Source of the DNA: Haloactinomyces albus
Lineage (GTDB): Bacteria; Actinomycetota; Actinomycetes; Mycobacteriales; Pseudonocardiaceae
Assembly: GCF_031458135.1 (NCBI RefSeq)
Contig: NZ_JAVDXW010000001.1
Coordinates: 4,650,001 to 4,714,000, forward strand
Direction of reading: 5' to 3'
Length of the DNA stretch: 64,000 nucleotides
Shown here: one piece after another, positions 1 through 8,377 of the stretch
Layout of the letters: each line of letters opens with the position of its first letter
Position numbering within the stretch: the stretch's first letter is position 1
The notes under the pieces: model-generated
What the model was told of the DNA's origin: nothing
The model's input: the letters and a program-made list of their open reading frames with translations, nothing else
Databases searched by the model: none
Translations under genes and position numbers: made by a program

Positions 1-691
1 GGAGATATTCCAGCATCGCGTAGTTGGTCAGCAGCAGATGCGGGGGATTGGCGCGCATTTCCTGTCGGCTGAGCAGTTCGTTGGGCAGCGGCTCGACGCC
101 GGGATTGAGATTGCGGAAGTCTTCTTCGGCTTTGCGCCTGTCTTCGCGCGTGTCACCGGTGTAGCGGCCGAAGGTGACGTCGGGCATCGTGGCCAGTAGC
201 CGACGGAACCGTGCGAGCTGGTCATTGGCCAAGGCGTTCATCGGATACAGCAGCAAGGCACGTACTCCGGGTCCCAGGGCGCCTGCGGCTCGTTGCTCGG
301 CGAGGTGCGCCAGGATCGGCAGCAGGAACCCCTCGGTCTTTCCGGAACCCGTCCCGGTGGCCATCACGAAATTGCGGCCGGCTCGTGCCTTGCGCACCGC
401 TTGCTCCTGGTGGCGGTGCAGCGGTCGGTCCGCGGGCAGTTCGGGCCCGGTGAACGGGAAAAACTCGGGGCTGAGTACCTCCTCGTCGACGAGCTCGGTG
501 ATGGTCGCACCGGGCTCGTAGGCGGGTGTGGACTCCAGAAGTGGCCCTTTGGTGAGAAGTGAGCTGTTGTCGACCGTCTCGTCGAGCGCGGTGGCCAGCG
601 AGGTGTCACGCAACGGCAGCAGGGAACGCAGGTAGCGGCGGTAGGCCTCGTTGATCTGCGAGCTCGTGTCCAGCGGGTTGAATGTCGTCAT
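1..691 (-). CDS. DEAD/DEAH-box helicase, N-terminal part (runs off the window)
   Basis: The first ~230 residues of a superfamily 2 helicase are present; the rest lies beyond base 1. The ATG at 689-691 opens a frame beginning MTTFNPLDTSSQI, followed by the Y-x2-YL element typical of large helicases of the DUF1998/Lhr-like group. The Q-motif region (HRHQEQAV) is near residue 95, Walker A (ATGTGSGKTE) near 111-119, and motif Ia (YPMNALANDQL) near 149-159. It starts 41 bases after the stop of the large gene upstream on the same strand, so the two are probably cotranscribed. In Druantia type III a large protein (DruH) is paired with a helicase of this kind (DruE), which makes DruE the leading guess. 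Only the N-terminal ATPase lobe is visible, so a C-terminal DUF1998 or nuclease domain cannot be checked. Confidence 0.85.
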   Translation of the reverse strand, partial: MTTFNPLDTSSQINEAYRRYLRSLLPLRDTSLATALDETVDNSSLLTKGPLLESTPAYEPGATITELVDEEVLSPEFFPFTGPELPADRPLHRHQEQAVRKARAGRNFVMATGTGSGKTEGFLLPILAHLAEQRAAGALGPGVRALLLYPMNALANDQLARFRRLLATMPDVTFGRYTGDTREDRRKAEEDFRNLNPGVEPLPNELLSRQEMRANPPHLLLTNYAMLEYL

Positions 692-732
692 GATGAGTCC
701 TGCCTGGTCGATGTCTTGTGGTGAGTCGGTGT

Positions 733-3700
733 TCAGTGCTCTGGGGTGTATCGGCGGTTGGCGAGGAACTCGGCGAGCACGAGATCGTCGGCGGCGAGTT
801 CGGCCACGTGGGTGGCGATCTCCACCCAGGCAGGTCGTAAGCGTTGTTCGACGCGCGCGGCCGTGCTGTCTCCCTGTGCCGCGATGCGTGCGACGAGTGC
901 CGAGCCCAGGGACAGCGTCGCGATCTGTGCTTGCTGGTCGTCGCCGATTGCGCCGCGTCGATGCAGTACCTCGAACAGCGGCGTATAGCCCGACGTGGTG
1001 GCGAAGGATTGCAATGCCACGAGATAGTTCATCGGTTCCTCGGGCAGCTCGATGTCGCTGAGGCTCCGAGTGGCCGCAGCTGTTGCCGTAGCAGAGCGTG
1101 CTTCCGACAACAGCGGCGGTGAGTCGGTTTCTGCCGGAGGTCCGCGGCGCCCGGTTAGTACGTCGAGTGCAAGTGAGGCACACCGCTGTGACAGCTCGTT
1201 GAGCAGGTACTCTTCCTCGGGTTCCAGCTCGGCACGGTCCCACTGCGGATCATCGGAAAGATAGGGCAGCAGCGGACTGGTCAACAGCAATGCGGGCAGC
1301 GGCGCCTTCTCCCACATCGGTCGGATTTGAGACGGGTCGGTAACGTGGCGGAAGCAGTGCGCGGCGAGCCCGGACCGGATGAGTGTAGCTACGAGCTCCG
1401 ACATCGTCAGTCTGGCTTCGGTTGCCGTCATCAGTGAGCTCGTGGGGGTTGCCCCCAGGCGGGCCGCGCACTCTTGCGCGGTCCTGCGTCCCAGTGCAGA
1501 ACTGGGAGATACGTCGGCGCGTGCCGCGGTCACCCACAGCAACGGCAGGGCATCGATCTCTTCGGGAAGCGGGCTGTGCCCGGCGAGATAGGAAGCCATC
1601 TGCTGAGCGGCCGAACTGGGCAACGCCGGTACCTGGTTTTCGTCGCCGACACGGAACATCGCTCCGGACCGGGGAAGCTCAGCAGGACTCGGTCGGTCAT
1701 TGGGTATCTCGGTGCCGGTAGGTAGCACCGTGACCAACAAGGGACCGCCATGGCGGAAAGGTGCTCGCAGGACGAGTTCGTCAGTACCTTCGGGCAGCTC
1801 CTGCGTTTGGGCAGTGACCCACGGAGCGAAGAGGGCGTGGACGCTGACACGCAGTGTTTTCGCTGGTATCCGGTTGATGAGCTGTAGCCGGTCACTGTCG
1901 CACCGCACCCCCGAAGCAGGCCGGGGAATGTACACATCCGCAACATGTGCTTCCTGTGTGGGTAGCTTCAGCTGAAGCCGCAGGGAGCCGTGGGTGCCTA
2001 CAGTGTCGGTGAGGCTGGAGAGGTTGTAGCGGATCACATCGGTGGAGGACACGCGGCTTCCATCCAGATGCTGGGCCACGGTGCCCGTGTCGTCATGTGC
2101 GATCAGTCCTGGAATTTCCGCGTATTCTTCGCGCAGCGATTTCGGCAGGGACAGATCGAGCTGAGCACTGTCGTGCAGCTCGTGGAGCGGGAAACTCAAC
2201 GGCTTGGTTTCCCACGCCCCGGGACGGCCCTGGATTCGTTTGCAGAGGGCGGTATGTGGGGGTTGCACCCACAGGTGCAGTACCGCACCGTGCTCGCCGG
2301 TCAGGTGTAATTCGCTCCAGTGCCCGATCGTGCTTGCAGACAGGTGAACGGAGTCCGGGACGGCGCGCATACCGGCCTGCGTTGTGATTGCTACGTTGGC
2401 CGAGTAGAGGGAACCGTCGTCCCGGAGCATGCGCAGCCGAGGTTTCGACTCCACCTCGATACCCTCTGCGACGGTGAACTTCTTGTTGATCTGCTGTTTG
2501 TCGGGAGCGGTAGCTCGGAGACGGAAACTTCCTACGGCTGGCTGCGGCAGCAAATCGGCCAAATCCACGGCTTCGCCGCTGTGCGCGAGGTAGCTCGATG
2601 TCTCCTGCCCAGTGCTATCCTCGGTGATTTCGACTTCCCAGGAGTCTGATCCCTCGCCCGGTAATCGGAGCCGGGGGGCTGTGGCGTACACCGGATCGCC
2701 GTCGGAATCATAGAGCGCCGGGACCGCGGAATCGGATTCGAATACTGGCTTACCGGAGGAAAGCTTCGTTGCCTCAACGCGTCGCCACGGTCCGAATCTC
2801 GTGCCGTCGGCATCGCTGTGCTGCATCGAGCGGACGGCACGTGTTCTGTCCAGAAGCACCTTGCCCAGCCACCACCGGGGCCAGCCCGGAGGCGCAACCG
2901 ACTCTTCGAGGATGCGCTGTTCGCCCTCGAAAGCCTCTGGGGAAGGCTTGCCGCGATGGAGAAGCCATGCCTCGGATTCCTTGACCGATTCGTCGGACGG
3001 TATGAGGCGCCCATCGTCATCGAATATCAGCAGCGGGTTGGCCGGATCCACCGCCGGCAGTGTGCGGGTGTTTCCGAACAGGTCGCGGCATTCGACGGTT
3101 GCTGCTGGGTGCGGCATGATCCACCGATCACCTGACAGCGGGCACGCGACGCCGTCGGCATGCACACTCCACTTATGCGGGTGACCACCGGAGATCGTGA
3201 CCGATACTGTGCCCGTGGCGATGCCGAGCCGCAGTTCGGGAACACCCACGTCGGGAACGGCGATTCCGGTGGCCGCGAGCAGCAGTCCCAGCCCGGGAAC
3301 CTCGTACGCGGACAATCGCTCGCCGAGGCTGGAATCGTCGATCAGGTGGTACCAGGACTGCGCCCAGCCGCGAAGCCAGGGCTCGACGGCGACCCGCGGG
3401 TTCGTTGACGGTGCTGCCGTGTTGCTGTCGCCGGTCGCTTCGGTGAGAAGTTGAGCCAACTCGGCGATGTAGGCGCGACGGTCGGTCGCGGAGGCGGCAA
3501 GGCCCACCATGGTTACCAGGGTGCAGGCAGGCCACCGCCGGAACACGGTCAATGGATCGGTCTCGGGGGCTTGTTCGGCTCGAAGTCGTTCGTAGGCGCA
3601 CAGCGCCTGGAAGAGCAGGCGCCTGCGGTGCTGCGAGTCGGCGGAACCGTCGCAGCGCAGCGAGGCAAGAGGGTCCTGTCTCCAGAATTGCTCACTGTCC

Positions 3701-3873
3701 TGGAGCAGTTTGAACGCATCGATGGACGTGTTCGTCGGGTGCTGTGGCACTGACGTGTCCGATGCGTCTGGAGAACCTTTCGGCATTGCCGACTCGGTCC
3801 GCGGCAGTGATGCCGTGTGGGATACAGATGTTCTTCGACCGGCAATGTCGGTATCCGCGGTCATGGCGCTCAC
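733..3873 (-). CDS. Large protein of unknown function, candidate DruH-like defence component
   Basis: A protein of ~1046 residues with no catalytic motif I can recognise. The first ~100 residues are polar and probably disordered, the middle looks beta-rich, and the last ~300 are helical. A central segment, LLIFDDDGRLIP followed by PPGWPRWWLGKVLL, matches a pattern I associate with ~1000-residue proteins encoded beside DUF1998-type helicases in actinobacteria; that link is from memory and unverified. The start is uncertain: GTG 3873 and ATG 3864 both follow a purine-rich GGGAGGAG, and the frame stays open to 3945. It lies directly upstream of the helicase and is probably in one operon with it. 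A DruH-like partner of Druantia type III is the best hypothesis, but a different two-gene helicase system is equally compatible. Confidence 0.75.
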   Translation of the reverse strand: MSAMTADTDIAGRRTSVSHTASLPRTESAMPKGSPDASDTSVPQHPTNTSIDAFKLLQDSEQFWRQDPLASLRCDGSADSQHRRRLLFQALCAYERLRAEQAPETDPLTVFRRWPACTLVTMVGLAASATDRRAYIAELAQLLTEATGDSNTAAPSTNPRVAVEPWLRGWAQSWYHLIDDSSLGERLSAYEVPGLGLLLAATGIAVPDVGVPELRLGIATGTVSVTISGGHPHKWSVHADGVACPLSGDRWIMPHPAATVECRDLFGNTRTLPAVDPANPLLIFDDDGRLIPSDESVKESEAWLLHRGKPSPEAFEGEQRILEESVAPPGWPRWWLGKVLLDRTRAVRSMQHSDADGTRFGPWRRVEATKLSSGKPVFESDSAVPALYDSDGDPVYATAPRLRLPGEGSDSWEVEITEDSTGQETSSYLAHSGEAVDLADLLPQPAVGSFRLRATAPDKQQINKKFTVAEGIEVESKPRLRMLRDDGSLYSANVAITTQAGMRAVPDSVHLSASTIGHWSELHLTGEHGAVLHLWVQPPHTALCKRIQGRPGAWETKPLSFPLHELHDSAQLDLSLPKSLREEYAEIPGLIAHDDTGTVAQHLDGSRVSSTDVIRYNLSSLTDTVGTHGSLRLQLKLPTQEAHVADVYIPRPASGVRCDSDRLQLINRIPAKTLRVSVHALFAPWVTAQTQELPEGTDELVLRAPFRHGGPLLVTVLPTGTEIPNDRPSPAELPRSGAMFRVGDENQVPALPSSAAQQMASYLAGHSPLPEEIDALPLLWVTAARADVSPSSALGRRTAQECAARLGATPTSSLMTATEARLTMSELVATLIRSGLAAHCFRHVTDPSQIRPMWEKAPLPALLLTSPLLPYLSDDPQWDRAELEPEEEYLLNELSQRCASLALDVLTGRRGPPAETDSPPLLSEARSATATAAATRSLSDIELPEEPMNYLVALQSFATTSGYTPLFEVLHRRGAIGDDQQAQIATLSLGSALVARIAAQGDSTAARVEQRLRPAWVEIATHVAELAADDLVLAEFLANRRYTPEH

Positions 3874-4121
3874 CGCTCCTCCCTCTTGCTCGCAAAGGCG
3901 TTTTACCGTTCCGCCTTGTTTGTTTCGTGTGGTTACCGACTGCAATGAGCTGTTTGCCGGCAGTCGTCATTTTTCGCCGGGAGAGTGAGCGCCCGAACTC
4001 GACGACATCATCGTTGGTGGCAATTGCATGCACATCTGTCGATGCTCGATCGTTGTCGAACTGTTCCGATGGCGATGGGCTGCTCAACACAGCTCGAATC
4101 GCGTATTCCGAACCCGGCGGG

Positions 4122-4421
4122 TCAGCCCGGGTAGGCCAGGAACAGCAGAACCCACAGCACGCACACGAAGAGCCCCACACTGCCGGTGGCCACGCCGGTG
4201 ATGGCCATGCCGCGACCGGGGAGGTTGCTGTATAAAGAGACCCCGCCGAGTGCGAGCGCCACGATCGTCAACGGCCAGGCGACCAAACCGACCAAGGGCA
4301 CGAAACTGAACAGGACACCGAGAATACCGCACACCATCGAGGCAACGGCCATGCCTTTCGGTTCGGGATGACGCACCGGCATGACCGGTATGAACGATGG
4401 CTGCTGCGGAACATGAGACAT
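4122..4421 (-). CDS. DUF4190-type small membrane protein
   Basis: About 99 residues: a short Pro/His-rich cytoplasmic head, then the KGMAVASMVCGILGVL pattern typical of DUF4190, followed by three hydrophobic segments. Function is unknown; the family consists of small integral membrane proteins common in actinobacteria. I chose the ATG at 4419-4421 because ACGAGG precedes it at good distance. A longer start at 4469 would overlap the stop of the upstream gene by ATGA, which would imply translational coupling. Whether it belongs functionally to the defence genes on both sides is unclear, since the family usually occurs outside defence loci. Confidence 0.75.
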   Translation of the reverse strand: MSHVPQQPSFIPVMPVRHPEPKGMAVASMVCGILGVLFSFVPLVGLVAWPLTIVALALGGVSLYSNLPGRGMAITGVATGSVGLFVCVLWVLLFLAYPG

Positions 4422-4465
4422 GTCGGAAACCTCGTGTTGGTATTGCGGAATTGAGTGTTGCTGTT

Positions 4466-4855
4466 TCATACCAGCTGTTCGGGGCTACTGCCGCTCCGTG
4501 GGTCGAGAGAGGCCACGAGTTCGACGAGCCGGCGTATCTCGGTTTCTGTCGGGGACAGTTCGAAGGCGTGGTGGTGACACGCCCGGCTGAGCCCGTACCA
4601 GGCAGCTTGAAGATTCTCGGCGACCGAGCTGCTCATTCGCGCTCGCAACAGGATGAGGCGGGTGCGCATCGTAGCCGCGTCCGCCGGAGTGTTTTCCGCC
4701 CGGCACAGTGCCCGAGTGATGTCCTCGAGCGCTTGCCTCCCGAGAAAAGCCGCGGCGCGGGGAGCCCGATGCCGCGGGATGCTCGTCGTCCCCTCCAGTA
4801 CTGCCCGCGCGCCGACCAGGAGTCGTGCGGGGAGCTCGTCATCAGTGGTACTCAT
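4466..4855 (-). CDS. Small helical HEPN-like protein coupled to the ATPase
   Basis: A 129-residue, almost entirely alpha-helical protein with no signal peptide. Residues 91-96 read RACHHH, an R-x4-H arrangement like the catalytic motif of HEPN ribonucleases, set in the middle of a predicted helix (AAWYGLSRACHHHAFEL). Its ATG overlaps the stop codon of the upstream zinc-hook ATPase (ATGA, 4852-4855), so the two proteins are very likely made in fixed ratio and act together. Known Rad50-like anticodon nucleases such as RloC carry the ATPase and a HEPN nuclease in one chain; here they may be split over two genes. The HEPN call rests on motif and helical content only. It could equally be a non-catalytic helical adaptor. 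Confidence 0.8.
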   Translation of the reverse strand: MSTTDDELPARLLVGARAVLEGTTSIPRHRAPRAAAFLGRQALEDITRALCRAENTPADAATMRTRLILLRARMSSSVAENLQAAWYGLSRACHHHAFELSPTETEIRRLVELVASLDPRSGSSPEQLV

Positions 4856-7326
4856 CGGCGCCCCTGCAGCAGATCGTTCACTGTCTCGTCGAGATCCCTC
4901 ACGGTGCCGATCGGGTTGCGAGTCAGCTCTTCGTGCGTGCCGCTGCTGCACACCTCCAGGGTCGGTGCGCGCCAAGGTTTTGCTTGGCACCATTTGGTGA
5001 GATCGGCGTCCGCACGGTCATACAGAGCCAGCGAGACCCGTGGCTTGACTCGCGTGGTCGCATTCCACGTATCCTCGGTGTCCACCTTTGCGGCACCGGT
5101 TGCGTACCGGCGATACAGGAAGACGTCTCGGGCTGCTGCCTCGACCGCCATGCGGCACAAGCCGGGCAGCACACGTGCTTTGACCTCCGGGGCGACCTCG
5201 GGGTCCTTGGCCAGTGCACGCGCATCACCGATGTAGTGGTGCGCCGGGTCTGAGCCGGGGGTAGTGGTCACGACCGAGCCTTTTCCACGCGTGACTTCCA
5301 GAATGCGGGCATGTGCCCCGGTGCGTCGCGCGGCTTCCGGCAGGCGGTCGTCGTGGGAGAACACGATGACCTGCCTGTCCCGGGCAATCCGGGAGAGCAC
5401 CTGCACGAATCCGTCCACTTTGGTTGGGTCCATGGCTTGGACGGGATCGTCGAGGAGGACGAAGCGAAGCGGACTCTCGGGCATGGTGGCACGCGGCAGG
5501 AACAGCGCCAGCGCCAATGCGTGCAGCTCTCCCTGGCTCATCACGCCGAGCGCCCCTGTCTGTTCGCCGTCGACATCCGCGTGCAGGCTGACCTTCCGTC
5601 GAGGGCCGCTCCCTTCGAGGGTGATCGATCCCAGATCGACGTTGCTCTCCTGGCGCAGTTGCGCCCAGATCTCGCGGGCCCGCTCGGCGAGAGGTTCGAG
5701 TCGCTGGTTGCGCAGATCGTTGGAGTTGCCTTTGAGCCATGTGTGGGCCTTTTTGACGCGTGCGAGCGTGTCGGCCTGCTCGTGTGCCGTGCGCGCGTGG
5801 CCCAACCAGGTGGCGACTTGTTCGGCAAGAGGGGCCCACGCATCTTCCCGCTCGGCAAGCGCGGTGGCGGCTTCATCACGCAGTGCGGACACGGCTTCGG
5901 CGAGCTCGGCATAGGAGGCGGCCACGTGATCGGCCAGCGCCGAATTGTCGTCCGGAGGCTGCATCCATCGGGCATGTGCCGCTTGCGCGCGGGTCAGTGT
6001 CGACAGCTCGATGTCCCGGGGGGCGGTAGGAGTAGGGACCCGGGCGACGAGTTCGCGCAGATGTCGGGCTCGATGGTGTACCGCATCGCGGGCTTGCCGT
6101 GCTGCGGCCAGCCTGGCCTCGTCCTCGTTGAGTTGCGCGAGGACGCGCTTGCCCCACTCGTCGTCGAGGGTTCCTTCTCCACAGACCGGACACGGGGTTT
6201 CTCCGTGCTGATGCTGGAACTCCAGGGCCTGACGTAGCAGCACGGTGCGGTGATCCTCACCGAGCAAGGAATTTTCCAGCAGGATGAGCTCTTCGGCGAG
6301 GGTTGAACGGAGGGCGCCGACAGCGTCATCGACCTCCTGCTGAGGCGGAACCCACGCGTGTGCCAGTTCCTGGAGCCGGGTGAGAGCGCCGTCGGATCGC
6401 GTGCCTGTTCCGGTGACAAGCTCCTGGATCCGGTTGAGGTCCGGCTTGCGCTTGCGAAGTAGTTCCCGGACCTCTACCGCGCGCTCATCGGTGCACGCTT
6501 CGAGATGCGGGATGAGTGCTTCTCGAAGGCTCTTGGCGGTCTTTTCGGGCTCTCGGAGCCGTTTGACGGCAGCTCTGAGTCGCTGTGTCGCGTCGGAAAG
6601 CTGTTCCAGGCCGAGCAGGTTGGCCAGTGCGTCGTGCAGTTCGCTCGGTCCGGCCTCCAGCAGGCCACCGAGTTCGTCGTAGGACAGGATGGGCCGGTGC
6701 AGTTCGAGCGCGTTTCCCCAACCGAGAGAGCTCGTGCCCGCCTCGCGGGACTTCCCGTGTCGCTGTGTCCACGTTGAGCATTCGGTGAGCATGGCCGATT
6801 TCGGCCAATCAACACCGACCGTGGTAGCGCCCGCGCCTTCCTCTGCCAGCCGCACCCGGATAGCCGGGCTCGCACCGTCGTGGATGTTGCGCCAGTTCTG
6901 CTGCCAGACCACCGAGTTCTTTTTCTTCCAGCGGTAGCTGTAGCCGGTCAGTGCCAGTTCGAGCGCCTCGGCGAAGCTGGATTTGCCGGAGCCGTTGCGG
7001 CCGGCGACGATCGTGAGGCCGGGGCCGGGAGTCAGCTCCAGTGTGGCCGTCGGTCCGACCCCTCGGAAGCCGGTGACCTCGATGGCGGAGAGGAAAGCAC
7101 CGGCAGGTTCGGGATCGGATTCGTCGGTGTTCTGCCTCGTCGGTGGCTGCGGTGGTTGTTGCGGTGGAGTGGGCTCCTCACCGAGCGCCTCGGTGAGGGC
7201 TTGCTCGCTTTCCAGCGCGGCGAGGATGATCATTTCCGTGTCCTCGCCGAGTGCGGTGTCCTTCTCCGCCAGGTTCAGGACGGTCGAGACCAATTGTCCG
7301 TTCGTGTCATGGGATTCTTCGCTCAT
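4852..7326 (-). CDS. Rad50/RloC-like zinc-hook AAA ATPase
   Basis: An 824-residue SMC/RecF-class ATPase. A polar N-terminal tail with a Pro/Gln-rich stretch precedes the ATPase head: Walker A GRNGSGKSS at ~109-117, then a helical region with coiled-coil character holding a zinc-hook motif CPVC at 379-382, then the ABC signature SQGELHALALALFLP at ~597-611, Walker B FVLLDDPVQAMD at ~622-633 and the switch histidine in VIVFSHDD. The coiled coil is short compared with Rad50. About 130 residues follow the head and are not part of the ATPase fold (LPGLCRMAVEAAARD region). The stop overlaps the start of the HEPN-like gene. The combination suggests a DNA- or stress-sensing ATPase controlling a small effector, as in RloC or PrrC-type defence. 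GTP/ATP use and hook dimerisation are family inference. Confidence 0.88.
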   Translation of the reverse strand: MSEESHDTNGQLVSTVLNLAEKDTALGEDTEMIILAALESEQALTEALGEEPTPPQQPPQPPTRQNTDESDPEPAGAFLSAIEVTGFRGVGPTATLELTPGPGLTIVAGRNGSGKSSFAEALELALTGYSYRWKKKNSVVWQQNWRNIHDGASPAIRVRLAEEGAGATTVGVDWPKSAMLTECSTWTQRHGKSREAGTSSLGWGNALELHRPILSYDELGGLLEAGPSELHDALANLLGLEQLSDATQRLRAAVKRLREPEKTAKSLREALIPHLEACTDERAVEVRELLRKRKPDLNRIQELVTGTGTRSDGALTRLQELAHAWVPPQQEVDDAVGALRSTLAEELILLENSLLGEDHRTVLLRQALEFQHQHGETPCPVCGEGTLDDEWGKRVLAQLNEDEARLAAARQARDAVHHRARHLRELVARVPTPTAPRDIELSTLTRAQAAHARWMQPPDDNSALADHVAASYAELAEAVSALRDEAATALAEREDAWAPLAEQVATWLGHARTAHEQADTLARVKKAHTWLKGNSNDLRNQRLEPLAERAREIWAQLRQESNVDLGSITLEGSGPRRKVSLHADVDGEQTGALGVMSQGELHALALALFLPRATMPESPLRFVLLDDPVQAMDPTKVDGFVQVLSRIARDRQVIVFSHDDRLPEAARRTGAHARILEVTRGKGSVVTTTPGSDPAHHYIGDARALAKDPEVAPEVKARVLPGLCRMAVEAAARDVFLYRRYATGAAKVDTEDTWNATTRVKPRVSLALYDRADADLTKWCQAKPWRAPTLEVCSSGTHEELTRNPIGTVRDLDETVNDLLQGRR

Positions 7327-7447
7327 CGGGTTTCCCGTCTTTCGGAGCTGGGGAACTCGCGCATCACCGCGCGAGCGTGGCGGGGAGAGGGATGTCCCTG
7401 GCCGGGAAGGGGCACAGGTGCGGCAGGGAACCTCGACCGGTCAGCGG

Positions 7448-7473
7448 GGCCGGACGGCAGGGTCCGCCCGGCC
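7448..7473 (-). terminator. Probable hairpin terminator of the DUF4352 gene
   Basis: GGCCGGACGG and CCGCCCGGCC form a 10-bp stem with one mismatch around a 6-base loop, 12 bases past the stop of the DUF4352 gene. No U-tract follows, as is usual in actinobacteria. It separates that gene from the ATPase operon. Confidence 0.45.
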
Positions 7474-7484
7474 GCCGGGATCCG

Positions 7485-8159
7485 TCAGAACTGTCCGGAG
7501 AAGTACACGGTCTCGGAGGCGAAGACGTTGGGCTGCACCGAGACTTGCAGCTTTCCGGTTTCCTCGTCGATCTCGTAGACCGAGGTGAAGGTGGTCGAAC
7601 CACCCGGCGGGAGCTGGACGTCCGGCAGCGAGTCCCCGGCCATGTGGTTCTGCTGGGCCACCTGGCCGTTGTGCTGCACGGTCAGCTTGGTCGACATGGC
7701 GTTGTACTCGTCGTCGCCCTTGTTGGTGATGGTCACGTCGAGGGCGACGTAGCGCTTGCCTTCCGGCGCCTGTGTGAACTGATTGGACGAGGTGTACTCC
7801 TCCGGGGCGGAAACCGTGATGACCTCGCCGCCGCTCCAGGTGTGGGTCTCACCGAAGTCGAGGCGAGTCACGCCCGAGGAGTCCTGCTGTGTGTTCTCCT
7901 CCGGTGCCGGGTTCTGCTGTTCCTGCTTATCCGCGGCTTGTGCATCGGCGTTGGCGGTTTCCGATCCTGCGGACGGAGTGGCGTTGTCCTGCGCATTCGC
8001 CGCCCCGAAGATGAAGGCGATCAGCACGAGGCCGCCGACGATCCACGGCCACTTCTTGCGCTTCTTGTACTGCGGCGGCTGGGCCGGCTGCGGCTGTTGA
8101 AACTGCTGCTGCCCCATGTACTGCGGCTGCTGCGGGGGCTGCTGCGGCGGGTGCGACAT
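7485..8159 (-). CDS. DUF4352 domain protein, membrane-anchored
   Basis: A 224-residue protein with a Pro/Gln-rich cytoplasmic head (repeated PPQQPQ), a basic KKRKK stop, one transmembrane helix at ~38-55 (WIVGGLVLIAFIFGAA), an acidic Gln/Ala-rich linker, and a C-terminal immunoglobulin-like domain of the DUF4352 type (YVALDVTITNKGDDEY, LPPGGSTTF). The domain should lie outside the membrane. Function is unknown; family members are often lipoproteins or single-pass anchors with telokinin-like folds. It is transcribed away from the type I restriction locus and ends in its own hairpin, so it may be an ordinary gene caught between two defence units. Confidence 0.85.
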   Translation of the reverse strand: MSHPPQQPPQQPQYMGQQQFQQPQPAQPPQYKKRKKWPWIVGGLVLIAFIFGAANAQDNATPSAGSETANADAQAADKQEQQNPAPEENTQQDSSGVTRLDFGETHTWSGGEVITVSAPEEYTSSNQFTQAPEGKRYVALDVTITNKGDDEYNAMSTKLTVQHNGQVAQQNHMAGDSLPDVQLPPGGSTTFTSVYEIDEETGKLQVSVQPNVFASETVYFSGQF

Positions 8160-8304
8160 GACTCTTCCTTTGCTGTGCGGGATTCACGGAGCTGAGGGTT
8201 CACGGAGTGCTGTGTCGTCTCCGTGCGGTGTGTGCCGCTCTCGGCGGCAGTGATGAAGGGGGCGGCGACCGACTGCCGGCCTCGCTCGTCGGCGCTGCGA
8301 GTTC

Positions 8305-8377
8305 GTTGACGCCAAAAGGTAATCATGGCTGTGTGAACCTTGTCAACACAGGTTGCGAGTGTGCTACTGTTTTCGTC
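8305..8377 (+). promoter_or_regulatory. Promoter and inverted-repeat operator of the type I locus
   Basis: GTTGAC (8305-8310) and GTCAAC (8342-8347) are inverted copies flanking ~30 bases. TTGTCA (8340-8345) and TACTGT (8365-8370) make a -35/-10 pair with a 19-base spacer. The GTG start lies 7 bases after the -10 box, so the transcript should be leaderless. The same layout recurs at 30124-30186 with clear sequence similarity. Confidence 0.6.
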
